From Sclerotinia nivalis (taxonomy: Eukaryota; Ascomycota; Leotiomycetes; Helotiales; Sclerotiniaceae): a stretch of DNA of 64,000 bases. The notes beneath the pieces were generated by a model. It did not search any database. It was given only the letters and a program-made list of their open reading frames with translations, and was not told the DNA's origin. The stretch is taken from assembly GCA_029531795.1 (NCBI GenBank), contig JAPEIS010000016.1, positions 558,001 to 622,000 of the forward strand, in the 5' to 3' direction. Made by a program: the position numbers and the translations under genes. Shown here in pieces: positions 34,443-46,025 of this stretch; positions within the stretch are counted from its first letter, which is position 1, and each line of letters begins with the position of its first letter.

Positions 34443-35179
34443 GATTGAGAGCGCGTAGAGCGCAAAATGTACAGGAGAAGAGAGGATAAATATGAAAAGT
34501 GATATTTAGGTTAAAGTGTCGGAAACACCAAAGGATTGCAAGATGAAGGTTGTTGTACCTTGATATTGTACTGAAGCTTGTGTACGGTAAGTTTTGGTGG
34601 AGCTGCGTAATGTGGCGGGTACTTAATGCCGTGGCCCCGTCGGTGGCTGTGTAGTGAGATACTACTTCTACAAATCTAATAAATAAATAAAGTCAGAAGT
34701 TTTTCTACAACTCATTCGGTTTATACATCTAAAACTATATCTAAATTGTTATTCGAAATGATGCCCAGAAATATCTTAATCTTCTTTCGAAGAAAATCGT
34801 TTTATATGTTTCATTCTATGCAATATCATTACAATAATTATCATTAATAGAATATTTCTGGATCTGAATCAGTCAAAACTTACTTTACTAATAAACAATC
34901 TTGAAAGTTACTGGGACTTGTTGACGTCGTAACTTGATAACCTTGCATTCATAAATTACTTCGTTAATGGATGGTATTTCATAATTCATTTTTGTATCAT
35001 TCCGTTCTACCCTAGTATCCGTATGAATCCGATAACCATACAGCGCCTGCCAATGTAAGATAACCAACCAATTCCTTACGTCTCAAATGATCCCAACAGA
35101 CTTGTATGTATACCGCGCCGCTTATGCACCAGACTTGCTCCATGTATCAATATAATAGTCCAACACCAAATTACATAGC
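34443..35179. other. SLA2 promoter and NVJ2-like 3' flank
   Basis: 737 bp, AT-rich, no gene supported. Confidence 0.45.
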
Positions 35180-38100
35180 TCAAAGACCTGCATCTTCATC
35201 AACAAAAGTACTTTTAGCCCGGGCTTCTTGCTCTTGTGCTGCCATCCAGGAGGGTAATTTATGCCCGTACTCTTCAGGGCTACTCGAGACAACTCGACGT
35301 GGGTGCCGCCTCTTTGGAAGTTGGGGTGGCTCACGAGCAACGGAAGCGGCAGGTGAAGGAGCGTCAGCTTGAGCTTGTTGGTTTTCATCCATCTCGTCCA
35401 CATCATCCACCCACGGTTGCATGTATTGTGGCGAATCTTCAGTTACCGGCGTTGTCGGTTCCGATGGCGCTGACACAATCAAAAGACCATCGTCTGCAGT
35501 GTCCGTATCCTTCCTAGAATTACGCCTAGGTAAAGGCGGTGCTGGAGCAGTGTGATGCTGGCGACCGGTAGGCGGTTCTCTTTCATGCCTTTGTGGCAAA
35601 ACAGGAGGAGGCATTGGCTTCCGCTTAGGCACGGGGATTGGAGCCGTTTTTGTTTTCTTGTCTGGGAGAGGTAGAGGAACGCCGGGAGGAGGTAGCGGCT
35701 GTCCGCGCCCCATGACGCGTGGCTGGGCTGTTTCGGTTGATCCCGATGAGCTGCTCCCTCTCTGCTCGCTACGTCGTTGAATAGCATTCCACTATAAACA
35801 CCAATATCAGTCGCACTTTCATGGGGTCTGAGCATAAATAAAATGAGTAGCATGTAGTGTTATAGCATAGGCGCACTGCCTAAGCATTCCTCAAAACATG
35901 ATGGATGAGAACGCTGAAAGGGGGCAACAATATAAACTTACTCCCCAAGTCTTGGCCGTTGCCGCTGCGTTGGTGACAGCGGCAAGTGACAGTCGCCTGT
36001 TCTCCGAGGCTGAGGATTTTGTTGAAGATGTGGTGTTCTCACGTTTTGGGGTACCAAAACTTTTAGAAGCTGACAATTCTGACCTTATTGATGTAGTACT
36101 TAAACTTGCTGGACTTGTGGGGTAAGAATTGATACTGGATTTATCCGTGAGCGATGGGGGCTCCAAAGAGACTTGCGGTATGGAATTGCTCATATCAGCC
36201 TTCTCGGAATGTGAAGATCCCCGTGAAGATGATGAAGATTGGCTGCTACTTGGTTTAAAGTTTGTTGGTCGGTTGGGAGACCCAGTAGGACTCTGTACGG
36301 GGAGTTCTGTTTTGGCGGACAGTTTAGCCATGGCAGTTGCAGCGTGGTCCCCGTTGGGAGGGCTCGAAGGCTTGAAAGCGTCTGCGTTTGTTATGTCAGT
36401 GGTAACGACGGGACTAGACGCATTAGCAAAGGACCCTGAACGAAGGACTCGTGGTTTGTCGCCCGTCAAAGGTCGCGCATCTACTCCAGTAGATGAGCTG
36501 CTAGGAAAAGGGTTGGTAAGGTTTGAAGTGGATTTTGTGCCTTTGCGTGAATGCATTGTGTTAGAAAGGTTGGTATCAAGCACAGGAGCGCTGTAACTCT
36601 TTTCAATCTGTGGCGTAGATGTTGTTGATTCATCGTGTTCAGCCTCTGAAATCTCTACCTCGTCTACGTCTCCATGCTCAGCCGAAACGGCTTCGGCTTC
36701 CTGAGAATGTTCCGCGCGCCGGTCATCTGCCCAAATGCCACCTCTCCATAGCTTGCCTACAGTACTGGCAAATGGCGAATCGTCCCAATTTGGGTAGACT
36801 AAACTTTCCGCGACAACTTCCTTGATCCTGTTCTCAATCTGGCGAAGAATCAATGTGTATGTAATCTGTCGTGAACTCACAATGGGCTCTATTGTCATAT
36901 CTATCTTTGGCATGGTCTCAAATGTAACCCATAGCCTATTTGAGGGAGGGGGCTTGATTCGAAGTAGCATATGCCCCTCAATCTTCCTCAAGACAGCGGC
37001 TAACAATAGGTCCACTTCTCGAGCCTTAAATCGCGCGCCAAGCTCAAGGCGAGCTATTGCGGCAACCTCGAGACGGAAATTGCCCGTGTAGCGAAAATCA
37101 GCCTCTACGACGAGCTCTCCATCTACGGTCAAATCCTTCAAACGTGGATTCGTGATTACCGGTGCTGCTTCTCCCATATTTACGTTGCGGAGAGTGATTT
37201 GCCTTAAAAAGTTAGGAGTCTTGACTCTCGATATCTTCTTTGTAATCTTCGTCCGAATGAGATCCTCAATATCTGGCGTCTTGTACAGCGCAAGAAATAC
37301 ACGGCCAACTAGTGCATTGATCCACCTTGTCTGAAGATGTTCTTCGGACGAATGCAACCTTTGGACAAGAGTAATGATATCTTTTACATCGTACTGCAAT
37401 GGAACCGGCGGTTTTGGAGTCGAGTCCGAGTCTTGGTTTCGAAGGAGTGCGAAATAGAAATCTTCCTTATCGGAGCAATTTTCGGAGAACAAGTAGAAGG
37501 GCTGAGAAGGCTTGCCGTCGGCAGTTATCTCACCAACACCCTGCTTCCTCGACAAGCAAATCGCATTTCTTTTTATAAACAATTCTCCTTCTGGTGTAAT
37601 ATCATTCGGTCCCGAGTATATGCTAACATCGTGATGTGCCAAGGACACTACGTAACGAACTTCGAGCTGATCCTCATTGTCAAAAAGCATTAGATGCCCA
37701 TGCCTGAGCTAATCGTCAGTATCCCTTATAATACATCAAAGGTATTTGAACTGTCCATGGAAAATTACCTCAAGACCACGTAAAACACATTGCCGCCCTT
37801 CTTCTGTGGCTTCCCCGCTGCCTTATTATCCAGCGGGCCGTTGTTCGTCTTCCTCTCGAACAAGCTTCTGTACATGCTCTGATAAACGCTGGGGCTGGGC
37901 GCGGAGACTGTAGCTGACCCCACGGGTGTTGTTCGTTCTGGCGGCTTCCCGTTCACACCGCCTGGCGAGTATTCCCTAGATATAGCGAAATATCCAGCAG
38001 CTACATCTGCCTCATGGTTGTTGTGAAGTTGGAATTTTTCTCCCAGGGATTTCTGTGCCGATTTAATAGCGTCGACATCATCGCCAGGTCGAAGGATTGA

Positions 38101-38241
38101 CTCATTAGCTCCCCGCGAATGGGTATCATCGTGAACTGGGAAGGTAAAGTATGCGTGAAGTAGGATTGCTATTATGACGAGGGGAAGAAATGTGAGACCA
38201 CCTAAGCAATAAACAAAAAGGAACCATGTGAAAGCTTCCAT
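35180..38241 (-). CDS. SMP/PH-domain membrane-contact protein (Nvj2-like)
   Basis: Three exons (38241-37769, 37703-35942, 35791-35180) total 2847 nt, 948 aa. The N-terminus is an uncleaved membrane anchor (residues about 7-29, YCLGGLTFLPLVIIAILLHAY). A PH-like region around 150-275 follows (NVFYVVLRHGHLMLFDNEDQ ... DFYFALLR). The SMP lipid-transfer domain spans about 275-460: ERT-type start TRWINALVGRVFL, TPNFLRQITLRNVNMGEAAP, and RLWVTFETMPKIDMTIEPIV. The rest is Ser-rich disorder and a Pro-rich C-terminus. This layout is that of yeast Nvj2 and its fungal homologues, which move lipids at ER-organelle contacts. The start at 38241 is the first ATG before the membrane helix. Confidence 0.88.
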
Positions 38242-38591
38242 TATGATATTGCCTTCATGTGTAAGGACGAAAGCTTTCAATTAACGGACCATCTCTGTGA
38301 AATTAAGAAATGAATTGTTGAGAAGAGCAGAAGGAAAGCACATTTGGTAGGTAGTTGTTGATGTTTGAGGAGAAAGCAAGGTCTCTAGAACATGTGGCGA
38401 CGTCAAACCTGTGAAGTCAATCCCGAGCGATCCTTGGTGATTCACCTTCTCAGAATCCTTGAAGGAATAATAATTCTATCACATAAATGAAATAATTAAA
38501 AGTGATAAATTGACTTTTTTAATTAAAGCTGGTCCTTCATGTAATATCTCACATGTGAAATTTAGGAGAGGAGGAAATATACCTTACAGTC

Positions 38592-38630
38592 GTAGGTAGG
38601 TAGGTAGGTAGGAAGGTAGGTAGGGTTAGG
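38592..38630 (+). repeat. GTAG-type microsatellite
   Basis: Repeats of GTAG/GTAGG with one GGAAG interruption. Confidence 0.85.
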
Positions 38631-38865
38631 AAGGAGTACGGGTAGGTTAGCTCAAGGCTATTAGCACCGGCTTATTAGAGTCGTGACTTGGGTGGATGGA
38701 GGGGAATTGGAAATGTGGTGGAAATGCAGGTGGTAATTAATTATGAAGTATTTATGAACCTATGAACCTATGAACCTTACCGGGGGAATGATTGAATGAT
38801 GAAGATAGGATCTTAGAACAACATATCTATGATGTCTAAAATACCTAGGTAGTTAGTCATCGGGT

Positions 38866-38880
38866 GTTAGGGTTAGGGTT
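38866..38880 (+). repeat. short interstitial TTAGGG run
   Basis: GTTAGGGTTAGGGTT, about two and a half telomere-type units inside the chromosome. Confidence 0.8.
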
Positions 38881-39129
38881 ACACATATGGTTTAATTTTA
38901 ATTATACATCGAGTTATTCAAGTAGGTACATATTATACATAAAGTATTCAGGTAGGCACAGTACAGGTATATATTCTTGATCTCCTTCGATTCTGTTCGA
39001 ATCGCCCAGCCTTGCACTAACTAGTCCTCAAAACGGAGGAGAGATTTGAGACTATATATTTGGATATGGTTCGAGCTTTTTATATGATTATTTAATATTA
39101 TCTTATATGATCTCAATTCTAATACTTCT

Positions 39130-39620
39130 TTATTGAGATTACTCTATTCGAATTCTATTATATTATTAGATCTAGTATTTTTTTAAACTTTTCGAAAACA
39201 ATTCTTATATATAATTTAGTTATTCTATCGATTATTATATCTATTGTATTGATATAACTAATAGCAATCTTTTCTTTTTTAATTAGATCTTTGATAAAAT
39301 GATAATAGATATTAATATGCTTTGATTATTTATATAGATATGGGTTTTTGATTAAAGTTAAGACGCCTTGATTGTCTTCGAGCATTTGAATAATCTTCCT
39401 GTTCTTTCCAATATACTTTAATCTGAACAAATTCTTAAGTATTTGTATTATCGATCTTCCTTATTTGGTGAACATTGCCATTGCGATATATTCTGATTCG
39501 GTACTGGATGCAACTACCGATGCTTGCTTTTTGTTAGCTTATAAGATCAATCCCCTATAGAACATTACAATTCCTTTAGAAATGCTTTTCTGATTATATT
39601 TATCGTTAGCTTAATCTATA
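39130..39620 (-). pseudogene. decayed Ty1/copia RNase H segment
   Basis: Minus-strand translation shows SSSTESEYIAMA, MLEDNQGVLTLIKNP, SKHINIYYHFIKDL and DIIIDRITK, the order of motifs at the end of copia pol (A-S-S-T-x-E-A-E-Y, DNQ-A, KHI, ADxxTK). At least two in-frame stops and extreme A/T content show decay. It ends close to the left LTR of the gypsy element. Confidence 0.65.
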
Positions 39621-39864
39621 TCTGTATATATTTTCATTATATTATTCAATAAATTGTATTCCTTGTAGATATCAGATTATATATTTTCAGAACCAAAATA
39701 CAGTTTTTGTTTGATCGTTGATCGTAAATATTATATTAGATTTTTCAGGGTTATTCTATAATGTTTTGCTGACTTTGTGTTACGATCACGGATCTTACAA
39801 TAACCGATCGTGAGAATACACGTTATGATTTGATCAAATTAGTATGAGATTAAGGTGGTCGTAG

Positions 39865-42122
39865 TGTGTGTGTGTGTGTGTTATTATTTAACGGCCGGAG
39901 GCCGGGGACGAAGTCCCCTTTCTCGTTACATACCCTATTGGGTCAAAGGCCGCCAGGGAGTTACTCCTGGGCTATGAATAGCTACGTACATATAACTATA
40001 TCTAATGATTGAACGATTCGTAGGCGCATTTCCATAGCTGCCGTGATCTTATTTTACCCTGTGATCCCTTGAAGGGATTACGTAATATCGTCAAATCTGC
40101 CAAGCTGCAGCTGGTCCGCCCTCGGCCCCGTGACCTTCCTAATACATCCGCTTATTTTTTAAAACCAAAAGAAAATACAAAGGGAAAAATTTCATTATTA
40201 TCAGTTTATTCGTTTTCGGGAATATTGTTATCCTCCGGGGGGGGTATGAGATTTAATATCGAGATAAATTCCAAAGGAAAGTGTCGGGGGCATATATCGA
40301 TGAAAAAATTGGTTCTATTTGTCCATTCTACCAATTTTTTGGCTCCTTCGTAAGTGCCGCAAAGGTATGGGAGAAGAGTCTCAGGTTTGCCTTTCGGACG
40401 GGGGTGTTTTCTCTTAGCAATGCTGCAGAAGAAAAAGTGCATGGGGATTTTGCGTGCGCCGCATCTGCAGAGGGTACATGCATCCTGATGATGGAACTGT
40501 TCATGATAGGCTGCAAAGTCCCCGTGTCCTGATCGAATAGCTATCAAGCGTCCTAGGAAACTTCTGGGTAAGGCAAGTTCTTTGGGGAATTTCGGTGATG
40601 AATGGATCTCCAAAGCTTTGTAGGATGGGGGGATCACCGTCGACCACAGCTTGTCAATGGCTTTCTGTCGTGAGCCTTTGGTTTCTCTTCTGAGTCCTGC
40701 ATACGAGAAATCTGATTCGGGTTGTTCAAGGGCAGCTCCTGCCTTCGCTGCTTTGTCAGCTGCCTCATTCCCTGCTACGTCTTTGTGCCCTGGGACCCAT
40801 CGGATGCGGATCGTACTATGCCTCCAGCTTGATGCCAGCCTTCGGAAGGATGTGAAGGTTTCCTGTGAGGAACCTGTGGAGCTCGAGAGAAGCCGTACCG
40901 CCACTTCGATGTTATCAAGACAGATCCAGATGTTCGGGGCCGTTATGGCTTCTGGTAGAGCGATTGCAGTTTTAAGACCTTCAAATGCCGCTTCAGCTTC
41001 TGCGTCGTACATTTCCTTACGTTTGCCTATTGCGAAGCTGACTTCGCAGAGTTTGCGTCCATCTAGGTATCCGACAACGCCACATCCTGTATTTCCGTTC
41101 GCTTGTTTCGATCCGTCAGTGAAAACCACAATGTCGTCTCGTGGGAGCAGGTTATAGAACTCGTTGAAATCGTTCGCAGCGGCCCCTTTGCTTCGGCCGT
41201 TGGGGCCATTTATACGATTCAGGGTTTGGTCCCTTGATTCAGTTTCCAGCCATTTCGGTGCTGCTAGAGGGTTGATCTGTTCTGATAATGGGAGGGATAG
41301 TATTCTTCTGGTATATCGGGTTTTGAATGTATCACGATCTTCTCGTATCCAATCTGCTCTCCACGCTAAAGGGTGATAAGGATCGAGTCTCTTTGTTCTG
41401 ACCGTTGCTGCCGCAGCGATGCTGTCGAATTCGATCTCAGGGGGTCTGAGCCCTGATTCTCGATAGAGAGTGGCTGTATTTATTGTTTTCCAAGTTGGCA
41501 GAATTGCTCTAGCGCATTCCAGGGTTACTTTAGCTAGAACGTCGATATGAGTGTCCATTCCATTATTGATTCTATGTTCTTTTCCAGGTCGTGTCCTTCC
41601 CGGCCACCAGGTTTCCGCTCCGTAGTATGCCTTTTTGAGTACGCATGCTTCAGCCGCTTGTCGGAGTAAATTGGCTGGGACGCCCCTCATCGAGTTGCCC
41701 AGAGATTTGAGAGCCTTAGCAACTACCATTGCCTTCGCCACGAGTTCTCTCACATGCCATTTGAAGGAAAGCTTCTTGTCGAACAGGATTCCGAGCCATC
41801 TGAGGTATGGTCTCCCGTTGTTTAATTCTTTGATCGTGAGATCTCCCATTGGGACTGTCGGAGTCGTACTTGGGTCCTGATCCGCTTTTCGCTTCGAGAA
41901 ATGGATCAGTTCGGATTTGTCTGGATCGAAGGTGATCCCTTCCGAGATACCCCAAGAGAGGATCTCGTTGATTGTAGAGGTGAGGTGTTTGACGTTGTCG
42001 GACAGGGACTTTGAAGCTGCTACAATGGCAACGTCGTCTGCATATCCGAATTTGATCGTATTCTTTCCCATTCTGAAAATCGGGGCGATGTACAGCATGA
42101 AGAGGATTGGCGAGATGGGGGA
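39865..42122 (-). mobile_element. 5'-truncated LINE copy A
   Basis: 3' end at 39865 is a (CA)n tail (read as TG on the plus strand) followed by TACGACCAC of the target. The 3' UTR holds the hairpin GGGGAC-TTC-GTCCCC and a CCCTGGCGGCCTTTG block. Coding part is listed separately. The 5' end at 42122 stops inside the reverse transcriptase, which is usual for incomplete reverse transcription. Confidence 0.8.
40206..42098 (-). CDS. LINE reverse transcriptase C-terminal part with RNase H
   Basis: 630 codons open, without an internal stop. Begins IKFGYADDVAIVAASKS, which carries the catalytic YADD of reverse transcriptase, followed by the thumb/connection. RNase H is at about 325-455 (VVFTDGSKQANGNTGCGVVG, YDAEAEAAFEGL, IRWVPGHKDVAGNEAADKAA), with the D, E, D and D/H residues in place. 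A C-terminal HxC cluster (HEQFHHQDACTLCRCGARKI) follows. Family: Tad1/I-like fungal non-LTR elements. The N-terminal endonuclease and front of RT are missing, so the element cannot move alone. Absence of stops suggests a recent insertion. Confidence 0.85.
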   Translation of the reverse strand: MLYIAPIFRMGKNTIKFGYADDVAIVAASKSLSDNVKHLTSTINEILSWGISEGITFDPDKSELIHFSKRKADQDPSTTPTVPMGDLTIKELNNGRPYLRWLGILFDKKLSFKWHVRELVAKAMVVAKALKSLGNSMRGVPANLLRQAAEACVLKKAYYGAETWWPGRTRPGKEHRINNGMDTHIDVLAKVTLECARAILPTWKTINTATLYRESGLRPPEIEFDSIAAAATVRTKRLDPYHPLAWRADWIREDRDTFKTRYTRRILSLPLSEQINPLAAPKWLETESRDQTLNRINGPNGRSKGAAANDFNEFYNLLPRDDIVVFTDGSKQANGNTGCGVVGYLDGRKLCEVSFAIGKRKEMYDAEAEAAFEGLKTAIALPEAITAPNIWICLDNIEVAVRLLSSSTGSSQETFTSFRRLASSWRHSTIRIRWVPGHKDVAGNEAADKAAKAGAALEQPESDFSYAGLRRETKGSRQKAIDKLWSTVIPPSYKALEIHSSPKFPKELALPRSFLGRLIAIRSGHGDFAAYHEQFHHQDACTLCRCGARKIPMHFFFCSIAKRKHPRPKGKPETLLPYLCGTYEGAKKLVEWTNRTNFFIDICPRHFPLEFISILNLIPPPEDNNIPENE

Positions 42123-42132
42123 GTGGTCGTAG

Positions 42133-42720
42133 TGTGTGTGTGTTATTATTTAACGGCCGGAGGCCGGGGACGAAGTCCCCCTTCTCGTTACATACCCTAT
42201 TGGGTCAAAGGCCGCCAGGGAGTTACTCCTGGGTGACTAATATCTATATACAAATAGATACTCAAAGTAGATAAACGACTCCTAAGCGCATTTCCATAGC
42301 TGCCGTGGTCCTTGAGATATAATACAGAGTCTAATTGGTCCGACTAAATCGGGCTAATTAGCCCGGGTCCCTGATCCCGCGGTGTCTCAGTTCCAATGTA
42401 CTAATCCTAATAATACAAGCCATATCAATCCAATTTTTCTTCAATCCTCCAATCAAACACATTCCTTCCCTTAACCCCTAATCCAGAAACAGCCTAGCTC
42501 AGTAAGGGAACACGGATAGTGAGCGAGTAGTCGTCACGCCTCAACGTCTAGATTAGGTCTGATATCATGAATAATCGAATTGGCGAATTAAAATCGATCG
42601 AAAAGATGACGCAAGTTGGGTTTGCAGCTGACGAATCAAGCTGAGGCGTAGGAAGAAAAGAAACATGTTGAAAAGCGTTCTATCTAACCACTCCGCCAAA
42701 TCACCCTGTTGAAGGGAAAG
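42133..42720 (-). mobile_element. copy B: SINE-like element sharing the LINE 3' end
   Basis: 588 bp. Its 3' half (42133-42350) is nearly the same as the 3' UTR of copy A, down to the hairpin and (CA)n tail. The 5' half has no reverse-transcriptase coding. It begins, on the minus strand, with GGTGATTTGGCGGAGTGGTTAGA, which fits a tRNA A-box. A B-box-like GATTCGTCAGC lies about 50 bases on. It looks like a tRNA-headed SINE that borrowed a LINE tail. Confidence 0.6.
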
Positions 42721-42730
42721 GTGGTCGTAG

Positions 42731-44559
42731 TGTGTGTGTGTGATATTTTTCGTCCGGGGCTCTGTGCGAAGCACAGGCCTCAAATTCCCAATTGGGACAA
42801 AGGACGCCAGGGAAGAAAGGCCCTTGGGTTTCTAACTAGCTAGTCTAAATTTACTAGTATTATATATACTAAATGCTTCAGCAGGGTTTACATGATTGCT
42901 GTCGCATATTGAGTTAATCCCTTGAGTAGATATTTCAGCTGTCCTCCACAATACAGTTAAATCCCTCGATTCCTGATCTCCTTTCCTTCGTCACTACAAT
43001 CGAACTTTTTAATATGATTTTGTTAATATAAAGATTTTTATTTTATTTTATTAAAGTTTATACAAACTCAATCTTTCCGAACCAAAACCCAACGCTTTAT
43101 ATAAAGAAAATCCAAAAATAACATAAAAAATAAAAATAAAAATAAAAATCAAAGCAATCCTTCAATCAATAAATTGTATAGGGAATCGAGGATATATATC
43201 CTGATAGAACCTTGTAGATTTGAGCCAAACTGCTAGTTTCGCTGTTCTTTCCATGCTTCCCAAAAGATAGGGGATGGCTTCAGATAACGGTAACTTTGAA
43301 AGAGTTTTTTGAGCATTTCCAATTTTACAAAAGTAAAAATGAAGAGGGGATTTTCTTTTCCTATATGAGTATAGTATATAAGCATCTTCGTGATTGAAGC
43401 GGTTGTGATATGCTGCGAAATCGCCGTGTTGAGATCTAGCTGTTAGGATATATCCTAGTATCGTTCAATCAAAATAAAGCATAATCGATTTGTTGTTGTA
43501 AATTATAAAAAGATCATTGTAGCTTTGTGGTACTATAATTGTTCATAATTTAGCTCTTGTTGATTTGGTATTCGTTTTAACGATTCTTTTCAAGGAGGCA
43601 AGAGTGCAAATAGGATCAGATAAGGATGGGAGTGCTGCTCTTTCTTTAGCTGCTTTGTCCGCTGTTTTGTTTCCGGGGATATCTAGGTGCCCAGGAACCC
43701 ATCGAATTCGAATTGAGCTAGGGCGAGTATGTGGCAAGCGGGGCCTGAGAGGCCAAGCTGTAGCTAGTTCGCAGAATTCTTCAAATACAGATTGAGAGGA
43801 TCCAGTGGAATGAGAGCCTAATCGCATAGCAACCTTTAGGTTATCCAAGAAAACCCAGAGGTCTGTAGCGAATCTAGTTGAGGGTAGCTGTATTGCTGTT
43901 TGAGTACCTTTCAAAGTTGCAGCTGCTTCAGCATCGAAGATTTCGGCATTACAGCCTAATGAGAAAGCCTGTCGATTCACTTACAGATTGTATTGATAAA
44001 TCACTGATCCACCTTCTGTAGCACTATCCAAAGCTTCGTTTTTCGAACCATCAGAGAAGACTTGTAAATCACTTCTTGGAATCGTAGATATAAACCTTTC
44101 GAAATCCTTAGCTGCTCGTTCCTTCGAACGACCGAGAGGGCTACCGATCCGGGTTTCTGTGATAATACGCGGTTCTTTGTTTTTTCAAGGGGGAAGAGCA
44201 ATTGGATTGATATATTCAGCTTTTGGAAGAGCTAGGATAATTCTTGAGAACCTTGATTCAGCAGTTCTAGCCCCAGCTTTAGCTAGGATATTTTTGGTTC
44301 GAATTCGAAGGGGATGTTTAGGATCTAGCTGAGCCGTTCGGGCAGCGAAGCTCTGGGATATCAAATTTAGTTCAATCTCAGGGGGCATCAGATTTGATTC
44401 CTTGTATAGAGCAGCAGTATTAGTTGTACGGAATACAGGGAGGATTGCTCGAGCGCTAGCTAGTACAATCTTATTCAAAAGCTTCAAATGTCCATCCACT
44501 TGATTCGAGATTGTGAAGTTTAGGCCTCGTTTCCTAGTTCGGCCAGGCCACCAGGTTTC
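42731..44559 (-). mobile_element. 5'-truncated LINE copy C (degenerate)
   Basis: 3' end at 42731 with (CA)n tail. The 3' UTR has the hairpin CTGTGC-TTC-GCACAG, related to but different from that of copies A and B. Coding remnants: RNase H at 43980-43543 (FDAEAAATLKGTQTAI, IRIRWVPGHLDIPGN) and RT connection at about 44530-44185 (ARAILPVFRTTNTAALYKES). The frames are interrupted. Truncated at 44559. Confidence 0.7.
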
Positions 44560-44572
44560 GGGGTGGTTGTAG

Positions 44573-45474
44573 TGTGTGTGTGTGTAATATTTTTCGTCCG
44601 AGGCTTGGTGCGAAGCACTAGCCTCAAATTCCCATGTGGGACAAAGGACGCCAGGGGAGGAAGGCCCCTGGGTTTCTGAGCTAGCTATATAAAAACCCTT
44701 TTCAGGGAAAAATGCTAACTTGGTGGGTGTGTTATGTGCTTCAGCAGGGTTTACATGATTGCCGTTGTGTGTTGAGTTAATCCCTCGAACGGATATGTCA
44801 GCTGCCCTCCCCAATACAGTAGATCGTCCCCAGTCTATGTGATCTCTCTCCCCTAATCCGCATCCTCTATAGCATAACCAAGTATTCCAGTCGTTTTCCC
44901 TCTCATCCCTTATAACAATCCGTCCCTATGCGAAGCCTCATAGCCAATTGTAGTCCGGGGATGTCCTCGGGCCTGCCTCTGCAGACTAAGGTTCACTCGA
45001 GCATTGTCGTCCCCCTATTCCCTCTGCCCTTTCGTAGTTTCCTACTATTTGCCTCTGCCATAGGTCGAGATTGTAATAAACTTCAGGTTCGAGTCGTTCA
45101 GGACGCCAAAGAAGACCAGTTCCCAAACTGGAGTTATTATTTTCTTCCGATGTGAAAATCCTGCAAGGTACTCCAGAGGAGTCAATCGTCTATATCGATA
45201 GTCGTACGGAGCACCAAGTCGTACACCTAGCTAGGACGAGTGATGGCTTTGTTGCTAATTGTCATTATCGCAGTATGGTCCTCTGTTCTGGTCGCTGTTG
45301 GCTAGTGAAGTGAAGTGAAAAATTTTCGCCCTCATGAAAAACCCCAATTCTCAACCCAATCCAACCCTTCCAGCTCTGCCACGCGTTCTCTCGTCAGCTC
45401 AGATGAATGCCAAAAGCATCACCAGTTCGTAGCCAGCACCGCGTACAGGTGAGAGATCCGTCTTCGCCGGCCCT
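44573..45474 (-). mobile_element. copy D: 902-bp non-coding element with C-type 3' end
   Basis: Flanked by perfect 13-bp direct repeats GGGGTGGTTGTAG (44560-44572 and 45475-45487). The 3' 250 bp match copy C, including CAGCAGGGTTTACATGATTG. No RT or RNase H motif in the remaining 650 bp, so this is a non-autonomous partner or an internally deleted LINE with its own 5' end. Confidence 0.65.
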
Positions 45475-46025
45475 GGGGTGGTTGTAGGAACAAATGAGCA
45501 CAGGCTATATTAGTATCAAAGGTCATGTGATGAACCTTGTATATTATGTATGCAAAGGAAAGATCCAAGATAATTCTAGGTCTAATAGAATTGTAGGTCT
45601 AGAATTTTTCGAGGTCCTGAAGACTTCAAATACAAAGGTCTATATAAGTAGGATGGATTCCTTTATTTGTAGAGCTTTGTGTTTAAGAATAATCATTAGT
45701 TTAAATATTATAGTTATTATACAATATAATCGTTATATCTTCATTATCATTAAGTTTCTATTTAATCTTTAGTAGAAACCATTACGGCCTTTCTATAAGC
45801 CCCTTGATCACTTCTTAATGATAAAGGATTGTAGCGATGTAATACTTTGAGCACCCTTACTAGCTCAAACACTGACTTGGTACGATTCACTTCGCTATAT
45901 CTTCACAAAACCCCGTCACCAGTATCCCCTCGAACAATAACAACAATGACGACAACGATAGCGATATCAAGCTACCAGATGCCGATCTTGTCTTAGTACA
46001 GATCACGGAAACCTTACAAGTAACA

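Larger units (their letters stand above)
38242..39129. other. gene-free border of the transposon island
   Basis: No gene supported. It includes a (GTAG)n microsatellite at about 38592-38630 and a short TTAGGG run at 38866-38880, before sequence turns very AT-rich. Confidence 0.5.

Noticed and set aside
39865..39890. (TG)n runs as Z-DNA or promoter elements
   Set aside because: They recur only at LINE 3' ends next to the target word, so they are retroposon tails.
42565..42783. Possible functional tRNA gene on the minus strand near 42690
   Set aside because: A-box is good but no convincing acceptor stem, anticodon arm or strong B-box; better explained as a SINE head.
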